From Streptomyces cyaneus (lineage in GTDB: Bacteria > Actinomycetota > Actinomycetes > Streptomycetales > Streptomycetaceae): DNA of 64,000 nucleotides. The notes beneath the pieces are model-generated. The model did not search any database. It was not told the origin of the DNA and was given only the letters and a program-made list of their open reading frames with translations. This document shows positions 43,645-53,462 of this stretch, one piece after another. The number at the start of each line of letters is the position of its first letter. The stretch's first letter is position 1. The DNA is taken from assembly GCF_004028635.1 (NCBI RefSeq), contig NZ_RQJW01000010.1, positions 124,001 through 188,000 on the forward strand. Direction: 5' to 3'. The position numbers and the translations under genes are program-made.

Positions 43645-45579
43645 CTAAGCCGTTAACCGAGTGCTCTGGCCGGACCCAGAGGTCGCGTCGCGATACCAGT
43701 ACTCGAGGGTCAGCACATGCCACAGATGCTTGGAGAAGTCCCGCTGCCCGGAGGCGTCCTCGGCGACCATGCGCGCCAGCGCGTCGCGGCGCAGGAACCC
43801 GGAACGGACGAGCTCGCCGTCGTTGATCACCTCGCGCACCAGCGGTGCCAGATCCCGGCTCATCCAGGCCCGCAGCGGGGCGCTGAACAGGCCCTTGGGC
43901 CGGTACACGATCTCCCGGGGCAGGATCGAGGTGGCCGCCTCCTTGAGGACGGCCTTGCCCTGCCGTCCGACGATCTTGCGATCACCGGGCACGGCGAACG
44001 CCGCCTTCACCACCTCGACGTCCACGTACGGCACCCGCACCTCGGTCGACGCGGCCATGCTGGAGCGGTCCGTGTACGCGAGGTTCAGGCCCGGCAGGAA
44101 CATCCGGGCGTCGGTCAGGCACATGCGGTTGACGAAGTCGTCGAGGTCGTTGTCCTGGTAGGTGTCCGCATGCTCGGTCAGTACGTCGTCGACCGTCCCG
44201 GCCAGGTCCGGGTCGAGCAGCGCGAGCAGCTCGCCTCGGTCGTACATGGTGTAGCTGCGCCGGAACGCGGTCTCCTCCGGCAGATCGGCGAAGGACAGGA
44301 ACCGCTTCGCGAAGCGCACCGACCGGTACCCCCGGCGGGACGTGGCGACCGGCAGCCGGTCCACGGCCGCGGACACCCCGCGGCGCAGGGGTCGCGGGAC
44401 GCGCTGGTAGCGCAGCGCGATCAGGTTGGCCAGGTGCTTGCGGTACCCGGCGAACAGCTCGTCGGCGCCCATCCCCGAGAGCATCACCTTGACCCCGGCC
44501 TCCCGGGCGGCCGAACAGATCAGGAACGTGTTGATCGCCGCGGGGTCACCGATCGGCTCGTCCAGGTGGTACGTCATCTGCGGTAGCAGGTCGAGCACGT
44601 TCGGAGCGATCTCGATCTCGTGCAGGTCGACGCCGAAGCGCAGGGCCACCTGCCGGGCGTAGCGCAGGTCGTCGGGCATCGCCTCGAACTTGGCGTCCTC
44701 GGCGCGGAACCCGATCGTGTAGGCGGAGATCCCCGGTTGGTGGCGGGCCGCCAGCGCGGTCAGGTAGCTGGAGTCGAGACCGCCGGACAGGAACGTCGCC
44801 ACGGGGACGTCGGAGAGCAGGTGGCGCCGGGTGGACTCCTCGACGATGGCGGCCAGGTCCGGCTGCTCGCCGCTCCGGGCCCGCTCCCGGCCCTCGGCGG
44901 CGACGTCCTTCAGGTTCCAGAACCGGCCGCGCTCCACCCGGCCGTCGGGCCGGCACCGCAGCCAACTCCCCGGCGGCAGCTTCTCCGCTTCACGCAGTGC
45001 GCACCGTGAGTCCGGCACCCAGTAGTACAGCAGCGAGGCCACCAGCGCCGCATGGTCCACCTCCAGCTTTCCGCCGGTCGCGGTGGCGAGCGCCTTGAGT
45101 TCGGAGGCGAACACCAGACCCTCGCCGCGCCGGAGCAGGAACAGCGGCTTGATGCCCAACTGGTCGCGGGCGAGCACCAGTTCACCGGTGCGCTCGTCGA
45201 AGACGCCGAACGTGAACATGCCGCGCAGCCGGGGCAGACAGTCCGTGCCCCAGCGCCGCCAGGCCTCAAGGAGCACCTCGGTGTCGGAGGTACCGCGGAA
45301 TCGCACTCCGGCGGCCGCCAACTCCGCGCGCAGCTCGGGGGCGTTGTACAGCTCGCCGTTGTACGTCAGGGCGAGGCCGTCCGAGACCATCGGCTGGGCA
45401 CCGGTCTCGGACAGGTCGATGATGGCCAGCCGACGGTGCCCGAGGTGCACTTCGCCGTCACCGACGGAGTGGCTGTAGCGGCCCGCTCCGTCCGGGCCGC
45501 GGTGGGCGAGGGTGTCGGTGAGCCGGTCGGTCACCAGCTTCCCGTCCGGCCATCGGTAAGTACCTGCGATGCCACACAT
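43645..45579 (-). CDS. asnB: Asparagine synthase (glutamine-hydrolysing)
   Basis: 644 residues, normal for AsnB. The N-terminal glutaminase begins MCGIAG with the nucleophile Cys2 and has the AHRGPDG and LTYNGELYNA motifs. The synthetase domain has the ATP-pyrophosphatase loop SGGLDSS at 265-271 and GMGADELFAGYRKH. Members in polysaccharide operons are thought to amidate sugar carboxyl groups rather than make free asparagine. Here a uronic acid from the dehydrogenase at 51043 or a pyruvate ketal could be the acceptor; this is inference. AGGAGG lies upstream within the Wzz-like gene. Confidence 0.9.
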   Translation of the reverse strand: MCGIAGTYRWPDGKLVTDRLTDTLAHRGPDGAGRYSHSVGDGEVHLGHRRLAIIDLSETGAQPMVSDGLALTYNGELYNAPELRAELAAAGVRFRGTSDTEVLLEAWRRWGTDCLPRLRGMFTFGVFDERTGELVLARDQLGIKPLFLLRRGEGLVFASELKALATATGGKLEVDHAALVASLLYYWVPDSRCALREAEKLPPGSWLRCRPDGRVERGRFWNLKDVAAEGRERARSGEQPDLAAIVEESTRRHLLSDVPVATFLSGGLDSSYLTALAARHQPGISAYTIGFRAEDAKFEAMPDDLRYARQVALRFGVDLHEIEIAPNVLDLLPQMTYHLDEPIGDPAAINTFLICSAAREAGVKVMLSGMGADELFAGYRKHLANLIALRYQRVPRPLRRGVSAAVDRLPVATSRRGYRSVRFAKRFLSFADLPEETAFRRSYTMYDRGELLALLDPDLAGTVDDVLTEHADTYQDNDLDDFVNRMCLTDARMFLPGLNLAYTDRSSMAASTEVRVPYVDVEVVKAAFAVPGDRKIVGRQGKAVLKEAATSILPREIVYRPKGLFSAPLRAWMSRDLAPLVREVINDGELVRSGFLRRDALARMVAEDASGQRDFSKHLWHVLTLEYWYRDATSGSGQSTRLTA

Positions 45580-45582
45580 GTC

Positions 45583-47112
45583 CTACCGCGCCTCCTGGTC
45601 GTTGCCGGGGACGCGTGCGGCCCACATCGGCTGCCGCTCCGTCCGCGGCTCGCTCGTTCTGTTCTGCCGGGGCAGCCGCTCGGCACGGCCGCGCAGAGCG
45701 GTGCGCAGCCCGTCCCACAATGTGCCGTCGGTGCGGTCCCGCGGATCGGGGTCGATCAGCACCACACCGATCACCGCAATGCGCTGGTCCGCGAGCTGCC
45801 GCGCCACGGTGTGCAGCCATGCGGCGCTGCCGTGCCCGGCTCGCACGACGAGCACGGTCTGGGTGCCGAGGTACTGGAGGTCGGTCCACGCCGTGCCGGG
45901 CGCCACCGAGCCGACGCCGATCCGGTGCTCCTCGGGCGCCCCGGCCGCGGCACGCTCGCCGCTGACCACGGCCGGGTCGCCCGGCTTCGGGCGACGGCCC
46001 GAGAGCTGCGCGCCGGGCAGACCGTCGACGACGACCACGGGCTCGTCCGCCGCCAGTGCCCGGGCGAGGTCCAGTGCGAGCACGCTCGTGCTGCGCGCAC
46101 AGCCCAGTTCCAGCAGCGACACCGGTTCCGCGGAGCCGCGCACGGTGCGGGCAAGGGTGGTGGTGAGACGTTCGCGTGCCGCCCGAGTCCGTCGGCGCTG
46201 CCACAGCCTGGCCGACCAGCGGTGCGTGCGGGGCAGCTCCGCGATGACCGAGGCGCCCAGGTTCGCCGCGATGTCCCGGCGCAGCACGGGGCGGTCCTTC
46301 ACCACCGTGCCGACCGCGGTCAGCGCGAGTCCGAGGACCAGCCCGAGGACGAGCCCGATCGCGGCGTTGGTGACAGCGGCCTTGGGCAGGGAGTGTCGCA
46401 CCGCGCGCGGGGCGTCCACGATCTGCGTGCCGGCGACGACCTTGGGCGTGCCGGTGCGCGCGTCTGCGGCGCGCTGGTCGAAATCGGCGATCCGCGAGTT
46501 GAGTTCGGCCCGGCGGGCGAAGAGCGACTCGATGGCGGCCGACGCTTTCGGGTCGCTGTCCGGCGATCGGTCTCCGATCTCCTCGTTGACCTGGGCGAGC
46601 TCGTCCCGCATCCGGTCACGCTGGTCGAGCAGGGCCTTGGACTCGGCCGTCGCGGTTTCCCGCATCCGCCGCACATGGTCCGCGACGAACGCATCGGCCA
46701 GCGCCTTGGCCCGGGCCACCGCCTCCGCGTCGCTGTCCCCTGTCACAGTGATCTGCAGCAGGTTGTTGGTCAGTCCGGTACCCCGGTAGTCCCGCATGAA
46801 GTCCTCAGGTTTTTCAGGGGACTTGAGGGACTGCAGCGCCTTGTCGGCGATCCGCGTGGTCCCCAGCAGCTCGACATCGGTGCGGATCAGCGTTCCGGTG
46901 TCGTTCGGCTGGTCCTCCTTGTGCGCGACCAGCACCTTGGTCACCGCGGTCGGCGGTGGCGGCATCAGGACCGCCACAGCCGCGCCGACCAGCAGTCCCA
47001 GCAGCGCCATGGCGCACCAGAGGCGGCGGCGCCTGCGGACCGCGACCACCAGCGCCTGCAGGTCGAGGAGCGGAGTGGCGGCCGACGACTCCGAAGTCGT
47101 GCTCGTCGTCAC
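45583..47112 (-). CDS. Wzz/chain-length-determinant-like protein with degenerate kinase domain (2)
   Basis: 509 residues. Transmembrane segments lie near 31-50 and 248-270, with a mostly extracytoplasmic helical region between them (coiled-coil-like KALLDQRDRMRDELAQVNEE). The cytoplasmic C-terminus resembles a BY-kinase nucleotide domain. The place of Walker A (about 336-344, LGCARSTSV) lacks GxxxxGK[ST], though a Walker A'-like VVVVDGLPG follows at 359-367. No Tyr-rich tail. It is therefore a polysaccharide co-polymerase with a probable pseudo-kinase domain. Overlaps the other Wzz-like gene by 4 bases. Confidence 0.85.
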   Translation of the reverse strand: MTTSTTSESSAATPLLDLQALVVAVRRRRRLWCAMALLGLLVGAAVAVLMPPPPTAVTKVLVAHKEDQPNDTGTLIRTDVELLGTTRIADKALQSLKSPEKPEDFMRDYRGTGLTNNLLQITVTGDSDAEAVARAKALADAFVADHVRRMRETATAESKALLDQRDRMRDELAQVNEEIGDRSPDSDPKASAAIESLFARRAELNSRIADFDQRAADARTGTPKVVAGTQIVDAPRAVRHSLPKAAVTNAAIGLVLGLVLGLALTAVGTVVKDRPVLRRDIAANLGASVIAELPRTHRWSARLWQRRRTRAARERLTTTLARTVRGSAEPVSLLELGCARSTSVLALDLARALAADEPVVVVDGLPGAQLSGRRPKPGDPAVVSGERAAAGAPEEHRIGVGSVAPGTAWTDLQYLGTQTVLVVRAGHGSAAWLHTVARQLADQRIAVIGVVLIDPDPRDRTDGTLWDGLRTALRGRAERLPRQNRTSEPRTERQPMWAARVPGNDQEAR

Positions 47113-48479
47113 GCTGAGCCCCCCGTCGCGTGGCCGCGAACCGCGAGCGCCAACGTGGCCTCGTCCGCAGGACGGCCGGCAGTCCCCGTCGGACGGGCAC
47201 GGACCCTGCCGACGACGACGATGCCGACGACCTCATGCCTGCCGTCCGCACACGCCTCGGCGATGCCGGCGAGCTCCTCCGCGGTCCAGCTGCCCGCGCT
47301 GAGGACGACCAGGGCACCGGACTCGGCGTCGCGGTCCGGCACCGTCGGCCGGTCCACCGAAATCTCCACCACCCGCAGCAGCGGATCGCTCTTGGCCTCG
47401 GCGACGAGCTGCTCGGCGGCCCGGCGGGCGATCTCGTCGCCCTCCGGTACGACAGCCAACAGTCGCCGGGGGGCGGGCAGTTGGTCCCGGAGGCGAGCGC
47501 AAACCCGCCGGTAGCGGATCCTTCTGCCGGCCTCGTCGCCGGACCTCTGCGGCGTCGGTAGGTCCCACCGGGTGTCGAGGCCGAGGAGTCGGCGGATCCA
47601 GGCCCGTCGGCCACGGTCTTCCGGCCGGTGCGCGCCGAGCTGCTCCTCGGGCACGTCGACGGTGCCCAGCAGCGCCGAGCCCAGGGCCGCGGCGATCTCC
47701 GCTTCGGTGCGCAGTCGGCGATTCATCCGTGCGGCGGCGAGATGGCCGATGACCGCGAGCAAGAAGAACAGCAGCGCCCCGGCGACGATGAGCTGCATCC
47801 TCGTCGGCGGCGCCTCGCCGGTCGGCCGGGCCGCCGGCCCCATGACGACCATGCCGGCCTTGTCGGTCGCCGGGTCGGCCTCGTCCAGCTTCGTCATGGC
47901 CTCCTCCAGCGAGGTGCGCAGCTTCTCGAGCATGGTGCGGGCCTGCACGCTCTCCACGGTCTGGCCCGGGTCGGCCGCGTTGGCCAGGTCGGTGATGCGG
48001 CGGTTGGTCTCCTCCACCTTCTTCCGCAGCGCCTCGGGCCCCGTGACCGCTTCGGAGTCGGTGCCGCCGCCTGCGATCCGCGCGGCGAACTTGACGAACT
48101 GCTGGGCCACTTGGTCGGAGAGCCGCTGCGCGCGCTCCGGGGTGTCGGCCGTGCCCGAGATCTTGATGATGTTCCCGTCGGCGGCCTCGGCGGTCACTCG
48201 ATCCCGCAGCTCGGCGCCGCTGACGCCCGTCCAGCCCAGCTTGGCTGCCGCGCGGTCGACCACCGTCGAACTGGTCGCGATGTCCACCTGAGTCAGCAGC
48301 TCGCGCTCTTCCCACTGCCCCGGCAGCAGTACGGATGCCGACGTCGTGTACCGCGGCGGAAACACCACCGAGGTGCCGTAGCCGACGAGCGCGCCCACCA
48401 CGGCGAGGACGGCGAGAAGACGCCAGCGCCGTCGGAAGATCCGCCCGATGGTGACCAGGCGTATTGCGTCATCGCTCAA
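47109..48479 (-). CDS. Wzz/chain-length-determinant-like protein with degenerate kinase domain (1)
   Basis: 456 residues from a TTG at 48479 preceded by AGAGG. One transmembrane segment near residue 20-38 follows an Arg-rich start (GRIFRRRWRLL), and a second lies near 230-250 (LIVAGALLFFLLAVIGHLAA). Between them is the Wzz-type helical domain (RYTTSASVLLPGQWEERELL onward). The C-terminal region (LLAVVPEGDEIARRAAEQLV; GALVVLSAGSWTAEELAGIA) has the outline of a P-loop domain but no Walker A. It overlaps the GT4 gene by 11 bases in the same way that GT4 overlaps the dehydrogenase gene. Confidence 0.82.
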   Translation of the reverse strand: MSDDAIRLVTIGRIFRRRWRLLAVLAVVGALVGYGTSVVFPPRYTTSASVLLPGQWEERELLTQVDIATSSTVVDRAAAKLGWTGVSGAELRDRVTAEAADGNIIKISGTADTPERAQRLSDQVAQQFVKFAARIAGGGTDSEAVTGPEALRKKVEETNRRITDLANAADPGQTVESVQARTMLEKLRTSLEEAMTKLDEADPATDKAGMVVMGPAARPTGEAPPTRMQLIVAGALLFFLLAVIGHLAAARMNRRLRTEAEIAAALGSALLGTVDVPEEQLGAHRPEDRGRRAWIRRLLGLDTRWDLPTPQRSGDEAGRRIRYRRVCARLRDQLPAPRRLLAVVPEGDEIARRAAEQLVAEAKSDPLLRVVEISVDRPTVPDRDAESGALVVLSAGSWTAEELAGIAEACADGRHEVVGIVVVGRVRARPTGTAGRPADEATLALAVRGHATGGSA

Positions 48480-49726
48480 CTGCGCGCCTCTTCTGTGCGG
48501 AACGGGTCGCCGCCGACACCGGAGCGTGGTCACGGCAGGCGGCGGCGTAGGCGGCAAGCAGCGACGCTTGCGAGTTCTGCCAGGAGAGCGGCCCGCTGAT
48601 CCGCTCCTGGCCGATCTTGCCCATCCGGATCCGCTTCTCCGGATCGTCCATCAGCAGCGCGATGAGCCTCGCGAATTCGGCCTCGTCGTTGGCGGGCGCG
48701 TACACGGCGGCGTCACCGGCGGAGACCCGCGCCTCCTTCAGGTCGAACGAGACGATCGGCCGGCCCATCGCCATGTACTCCAGGACCTTGTTCATGGTCG
48801 ACACGTCGTTGAGCGGATTGCGCGGGTCGGGGGAGAGGCACACGTCCGCGGTGGACAGGTAGCGCACCAGGTCGGCGTCCGGAATGCGCCCGGTGAACTG
48901 CACCTGCTCCGAGAGCCCGAGCCGCCGGGACAGCTCCACCATCGCGTCGAAGGCGTCGCCGGCGCCGACGAACACCGCATGCCAGTCGGTCCGTCCGAGC
49001 TCGTCGCGCAGCTTCGCGAGGGCGCGCAAGGCGTAGTCGACGCCGTCCTGCGGGCCCATGACGCCGAGGTAGCACAGCAGATGAGGCTTGCCGCGCTTCA
49101 ACTCCGGCTCCGGCGGCACCGGTTGGAACCGGTCGATCTGGGGCGCACTGCGCACCACGAACACGTCCTCCGGCTGCCGGCCACCGCGGCGTACCGCGAC
49201 GTCCCGGTAGCTCTCGTTCGTGGCGAGCACGATGTCCGCGGCCCGGTAGGTCCGCCGTTCCAGCGCGCACACGGCGCGGTAGAGCAGGTCCTTGCCGCGG
49301 TCGAACCGGGAGAGGTACAGCTCGGGTACCAGGTCGTGCTGGTCGAAGACGAACCGCGCGCCGCGCCGCTTCAGCCACAGTGCAGGCAGGAACAGCAGGT
49401 CGGGCGGGTTGCAGGCGTGGACCACGTCGACCGGGCCGACCTTGCGGGCCAGCCGGACCGTGTGCCACAACGCCGACCCGTACTCCCGCAGGTAGCCGGC
49501 CGGTCCGCCGGTGGCCGCGCGCAACGGGTAGCGGTGGATCCGCACCCCGTCGATCACCGCCTCCGGTTCCGTGTCCCGCTTCTCTCCCCGGGGGCAGATG
49601 ACGTGCACCTCCCACCCCGCGTCGCGCAGCGTCGTGCACTCCTGCCACACCCGCCGGTCGAACGGCACCGACAGGTTCTCCACCAGGATCAGCGCGCGAC
49701 GGGCTGTCCCGTCGCCGCGTATTGCG

Positions 49727-49737
<11 letters not shown>
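48469..49737 (-). CDS. Glycosyltransferase family 4 (GT-B)
   Basis: 422 residues. The start is a TTG at 49737, 11 bases inside the dehydrogenase gene; it places ALILVENLSVPFDRRVWQEC, the conserved opening of this GT4 group, about 12 residues from the N-terminus. Donor-domain features: HLLCYLGVMGPQDGVDYALR, 'WHAVFVGAGDAFDAM' and the acidic DVSTMNKVLEYMAMGRPIVS. It likely adds an early sugar to the lipid-linked unit. Both its start and its stop lie in copies of the same TGACGCAATACGC sequence. Confidence 0.88.
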
Positions 49738-51043
<1,306 letters not shown>

Positions 51044-51062
51044 GACCCGTCTCTCCCCCCAG

Positions 51063-51114
51063 GCAGACCCTTGTGGCCTGCGGTCCCCCAAAGCAGGCCC
51101 TTGTGGCCTGCGGT
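51063..51114. repeat. Two 22-bp direct repeats, 30-bp period
   Basis: GCAGRCCCTTGTGGCCTGCG plus two more bases occurs at 51063-51084 and 51093-51114 with one mismatch. They fill the gap between the dehydrogenase and the initiating transferase genes. Each copy has a small inverted repeat (GCAGGCC/GGCCTGC in the second), so it may form hairpins in the mRNA. Confidence 0.8.
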
Positions 51115-51146
51115 ACGTGCTCCGGCCGGACGCCGGCCCCCGCGCA

Positions 51147-52625
51147 TCAGTACGCCCCTTGTCCGTGGAGCACCGCACGCAGCGTCTTCCACAAGATCAC
51201 TGTGTCCAGGGCGAGCGACCAGTCCTCCACGTACCGCAGGTCGAGGCGGACCGCCTCCTCCCACGGCAGATCGCTGCGTCCGCTGATCTGCCACAGGCCG
51301 GTGAGCCCGGGCTTGACGAGCAGCCGCCGCCGGATGTCCGGGTCGTACGCGGCGCACTCCTCCGGTAACGGAGGCCGCGGTCCGACGAGCGACATGGATC
51401 CGGTGAGCACGTTGAAGAGCTGCGGGAGTTCGTCGAGCGAGTATCGGCGCAGCACCGCTCCCACCCGGGTCACCCGCGGATCCCGGCGGAGCTTGAACAG
51501 CAGCCCCGCACCCTCGTTGCGGTCGGCCAGCTCCGCTCGTGCCCCGTGAGCCCCGGTGACCATGGTGCGGAACTTGAGAATGGTGAACTCGCGGCCGTCC
51601 TTGCCGACCCTGCGCTGGCGGTAGAACACCCCACCCCGGCTGTCCATCAGCACGAGCAGCCCGACGAGCACCATCAGCGGCGCGAACAGCACCAGCATGA
51701 CCGCCGCGCCCACCCGGTCGACGACCCCCTTGATCGCTCGGCGGCCCCCGGTGAAGGTCGGCATGCTGACCCGCAGCAGCGGTATCCCGAGCACCGCGTC
51801 GACGTGCAGCCGCGGGCCGGCCACCTCCATCAGCACCGGGGCCACGACCATCTCGGCATCGCTGCCTTCGAGGTTCCAGGCCAGCCGCTGCAGCCGGTCC
51901 GGTGACCAGTGCGGATCCGGTGTGACCGCGACGACGCGGTAGCCGTCGTGGCGGACGTGCTTGGCGACATCCGTGAGTTGACCGACGACCGGCACTCCGT
52001 CCAGCTGGTCACCGTCGAGCCCGCGACCGTCCGCCGTGCACACCGCCTCCACCCGCCAGCCGATGTGCGGGAACTTTCGGGTTCGGGAGATCAGGTCGCG
52101 CACGGTGGCCGGGCTCCCGGCAGCAAGCACCGGTCTCAGACACCGGCCTTCCTTGCGCTGTTTGTGCAGCCAGAGGCGCAGCAGATACCGCGCGGTCATG
52201 GTGACGAGCGCGATCGCGGGGATCGCGACGAAGATCCAGAGTTTGATGTTGCGCGAAGTCAGGGCTATCCCGCCGAGCGCGAGTACGACGGTCGCCGCGA
52301 ACAATGAGCGTCCGAGCCGGCGGAATTCCTCGGCGCCCTGGCCGAGCACAGCCGGAGCCCACGCCCGGCCCACCGCAAGCGCCCCCAGCACCAGCAGCTC
52401 GGTGCCGAATGCGAGAATTCCCCACTTCTCATGCCAGTTGGCCGCGTCCCGGGCCCCGAAGAAGTCGCCGATCGCCGCCACCACAAAAGCGGTGGTCACC
52501 GTGTCGCTGATGATCACGGTACGGCGGTACCGCTGCTCCCAGTCGACCGCGGGCCGGCTGATCGCCCCGTTCGCCAGATGCCCGCGCTCCGACGGAAATG
52601 GGCCGACTAATCCCCCTCGCCGCAC
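51147..52625 (-). CDS. Polyprenyl glycosylphosphotransferase (initiating sugar transferase)
   Basis: 492 residues from a GTG at 52625 behind a G-rich site. Four N-terminal transmembrane segments (about 35-150) and a CoA-binding-like middle domain precede the catalytic bacterial-transferase domain: RAIKGVVDRVGAAVMLVLFA, 'VFYRQRRVGKDGREFTILKFRTMV', RRYSLDELPQLFNVLTGSMS, VGPRPPLPEE and KPGLTGLWQISGRSDL. It starts the repeat unit by moving a sugar phosphate onto undecaprenyl phosphate. It is the first gene of the operon. Codon 6 is TTA (52610-52608), rare in Streptomyces and dependent on the bldA tRNA. Confidence 0.9.
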   Translation of the reverse strand: MRRGGLVGPFPSERGHLANGAISRPAVDWEQRYRRTVIISDTVTTAFVVAAIGDFFGARDAANWHEKWGILAFGTELLVLGALAVGRAWAPAVLGQGAEEFRRLGRSLFAATVVLALGGIALTSRNIKLWIFVAIPAIALVTMTARYLLRLWLHKQRKEGRCLRPVLAAGSPATVRDLISRTRKFPHIGWRVEAVCTADGRGLDGDQLDGVPVVGQLTDVAKHVRHDGYRVVAVTPDPHWSPDRLQRLAWNLEGSDAEMVVAPVLMEVAGPRLHVDAVLGIPLLRVSMPTFTGGRRAIKGVVDRVGAAVMLVLFAPLMVLVGLLVLMDSRGGVFYRQRRVGKDGREFTILKFRTMVTGAHGARAELADRNEGAGLLFKLRRDPRVTRVGAVLRRYSLDELPQLFNVLTGSMSLVGPRPPLPEECAAYDPDIRRRLLVKPGLTGLWQISGRSDLPWEEAVRLDLRYVEDWSLALDTVILWKTLRAVLHGQGAY

Positions 52626-52673
52626 AGAACCCCCCCGGTTCCCAGTGGTTCGACGTGTTCGCCCAACACTGCC

Positions 52674-52780
52674 CCTCCCCCTGGGAGGCCCCCGCCCCCC
52701 CGCACGCTTCCTCCCCTCGGGAGGCCCCCCGCCCCCCGCGCCGCGCTGCTCCTCCCCTCGGGAAGCCCCCGCCCCCCGCG
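52674..52780. repeat. Three imperfect copies of a C-rich hairpin unit
   Basis: CTCCCCTCGGGAGGCCCCC-type units start near 52675, 52711 and 52752 (spacing about 36 and 41). The middle copy has a perfect 6-bp stem, CCTCCC-CTC-GGGAGG, and the others are close. They lie 50-150 bases upstream of the first exopolysaccharide gene, probably in its leader RNA. Confidence 0.7.
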
Positions 52781-52885
52781 AGCGACATCCCGGCTGTTTC
52801 AGCGCTAATTCGTGCGCGGGAACCCGTCGAAAAACCTCGGGTGCTCCCCGCACCCAAAGCCCCTCAGGGCTCCAAGAATTGATCA

Positions 52886-52906
52886 CCCCGGCGTCGGGCG
52901 CCGGGG
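52886..52906. other. Hairpin CCCCGGCG-TCGGG-CGCCGGGG
   Basis: A perfect 8-bp stem with a 5-base loop, about 260 bases upstream of the first exopolysaccharide gene. It could be a terminator or attenuator. There is no T-run on either side. Confidence 0.55.
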
Positions 52907-53255
52907 ACGCGGCTGCTGGCTTTCCGTAGTGCCGGAACCAAAGATCATTACTGGTCGCCTCGTGGCCGATCAGCTGAAGCACGGTCAATCTAGACCATCG
53001 GGTGCCAGCGTGTAGAGGGGATGTGTGTAATTTGTGTTCACGGTTTGAGGCTGGATCCACCGATCGGTGACGACCTACCGGTGCCTTTGCGCCACCGGTG
53101 ATCCAGCAGCGCTGCCGGTGACCGCCCGGCCCGAGTAAAGACCTGAGACGTCGGAGAAGTGACGCAACGTGTCTTCTGGGAAAAGATGCGCGCTTTATGG
53201 CCATGTGGTGACCTTGGTTGTGGAGGCTATGGCTGACCCCAGAGGAGATGGTGAT

Positions 53256-53441
53256 ATGCCTTCCATTGACAAGGCGATCGAGGACATCACGGGCGTCCGG
53301 AGCGACCTAGAGGCGGCACTTGACCCCGCCGAGCCCGACGGTGTCTACCGCGACAGCCGGGAGTGCGCCGCGCTGGCACTGCTCTCCGCAGACACCAAGC
53401 TGCTGCTGTCCCCGCCGACCCCTCGCCCCAAGAAGGGCTGA
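53256..53441 (+). CDS. 61-residue peptide, first gene of the cassette
   Basis: MPSIDKAIEDITGVRSDLEA begins a 61-residue acidic-then-basic peptide ending PPTPRPKKG. The ATG at 53256 has AGAGGAG about 9 bases upstream; upstream ATGs lack such a site. One Cys near residue 38 (SRECAALALL). The first two thirds look helical and the last ten residues are Pro/Lys-rich. No match is known to me. It lies 21 bases before the next gene and heads a coupled operon, so it could be a precursor peptide, a small adaptor or an ordinary small protein. Confidence 0.7.
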   Translation: MPSIDKAIEDITGVRSDLEAALDPAEPDGVYRDSRECAALALLSADTKLLLSPPTPRPKKG

Positions 53442-53462
53442 GCGGACGACGGGAGCGGCTGA

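Larger units (their letters stand above)
52626..53255. promoter_or_regulatory. 630-bp divergent regulatory region
   Basis: Between the exopolysaccharide operon and the DUF6895-like cassette. It contains three related hairpin elements (52674-52780), an 8-bp-stem hairpin (52886-52906) and an AT-richer stretch (52975-53040) where promoters are expected. I cannot assign -10/-35 boxes with confidence. Open frames through it are not supported. Confidence 0.55.

Noticed and set aside
45052..47514. 820-codon plus-strand frame opposite asnB and the Wzz-like genes
   Set aside because: Antisense shadow with no recognisable domain and no ribosome-binding site.
53173..53255. Longer start for the 61-residue peptide
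   Set aside because: Upstream ATGs lack a ribosome-binding site, while AGAGGAG sits correctly for the ATG at 53256.
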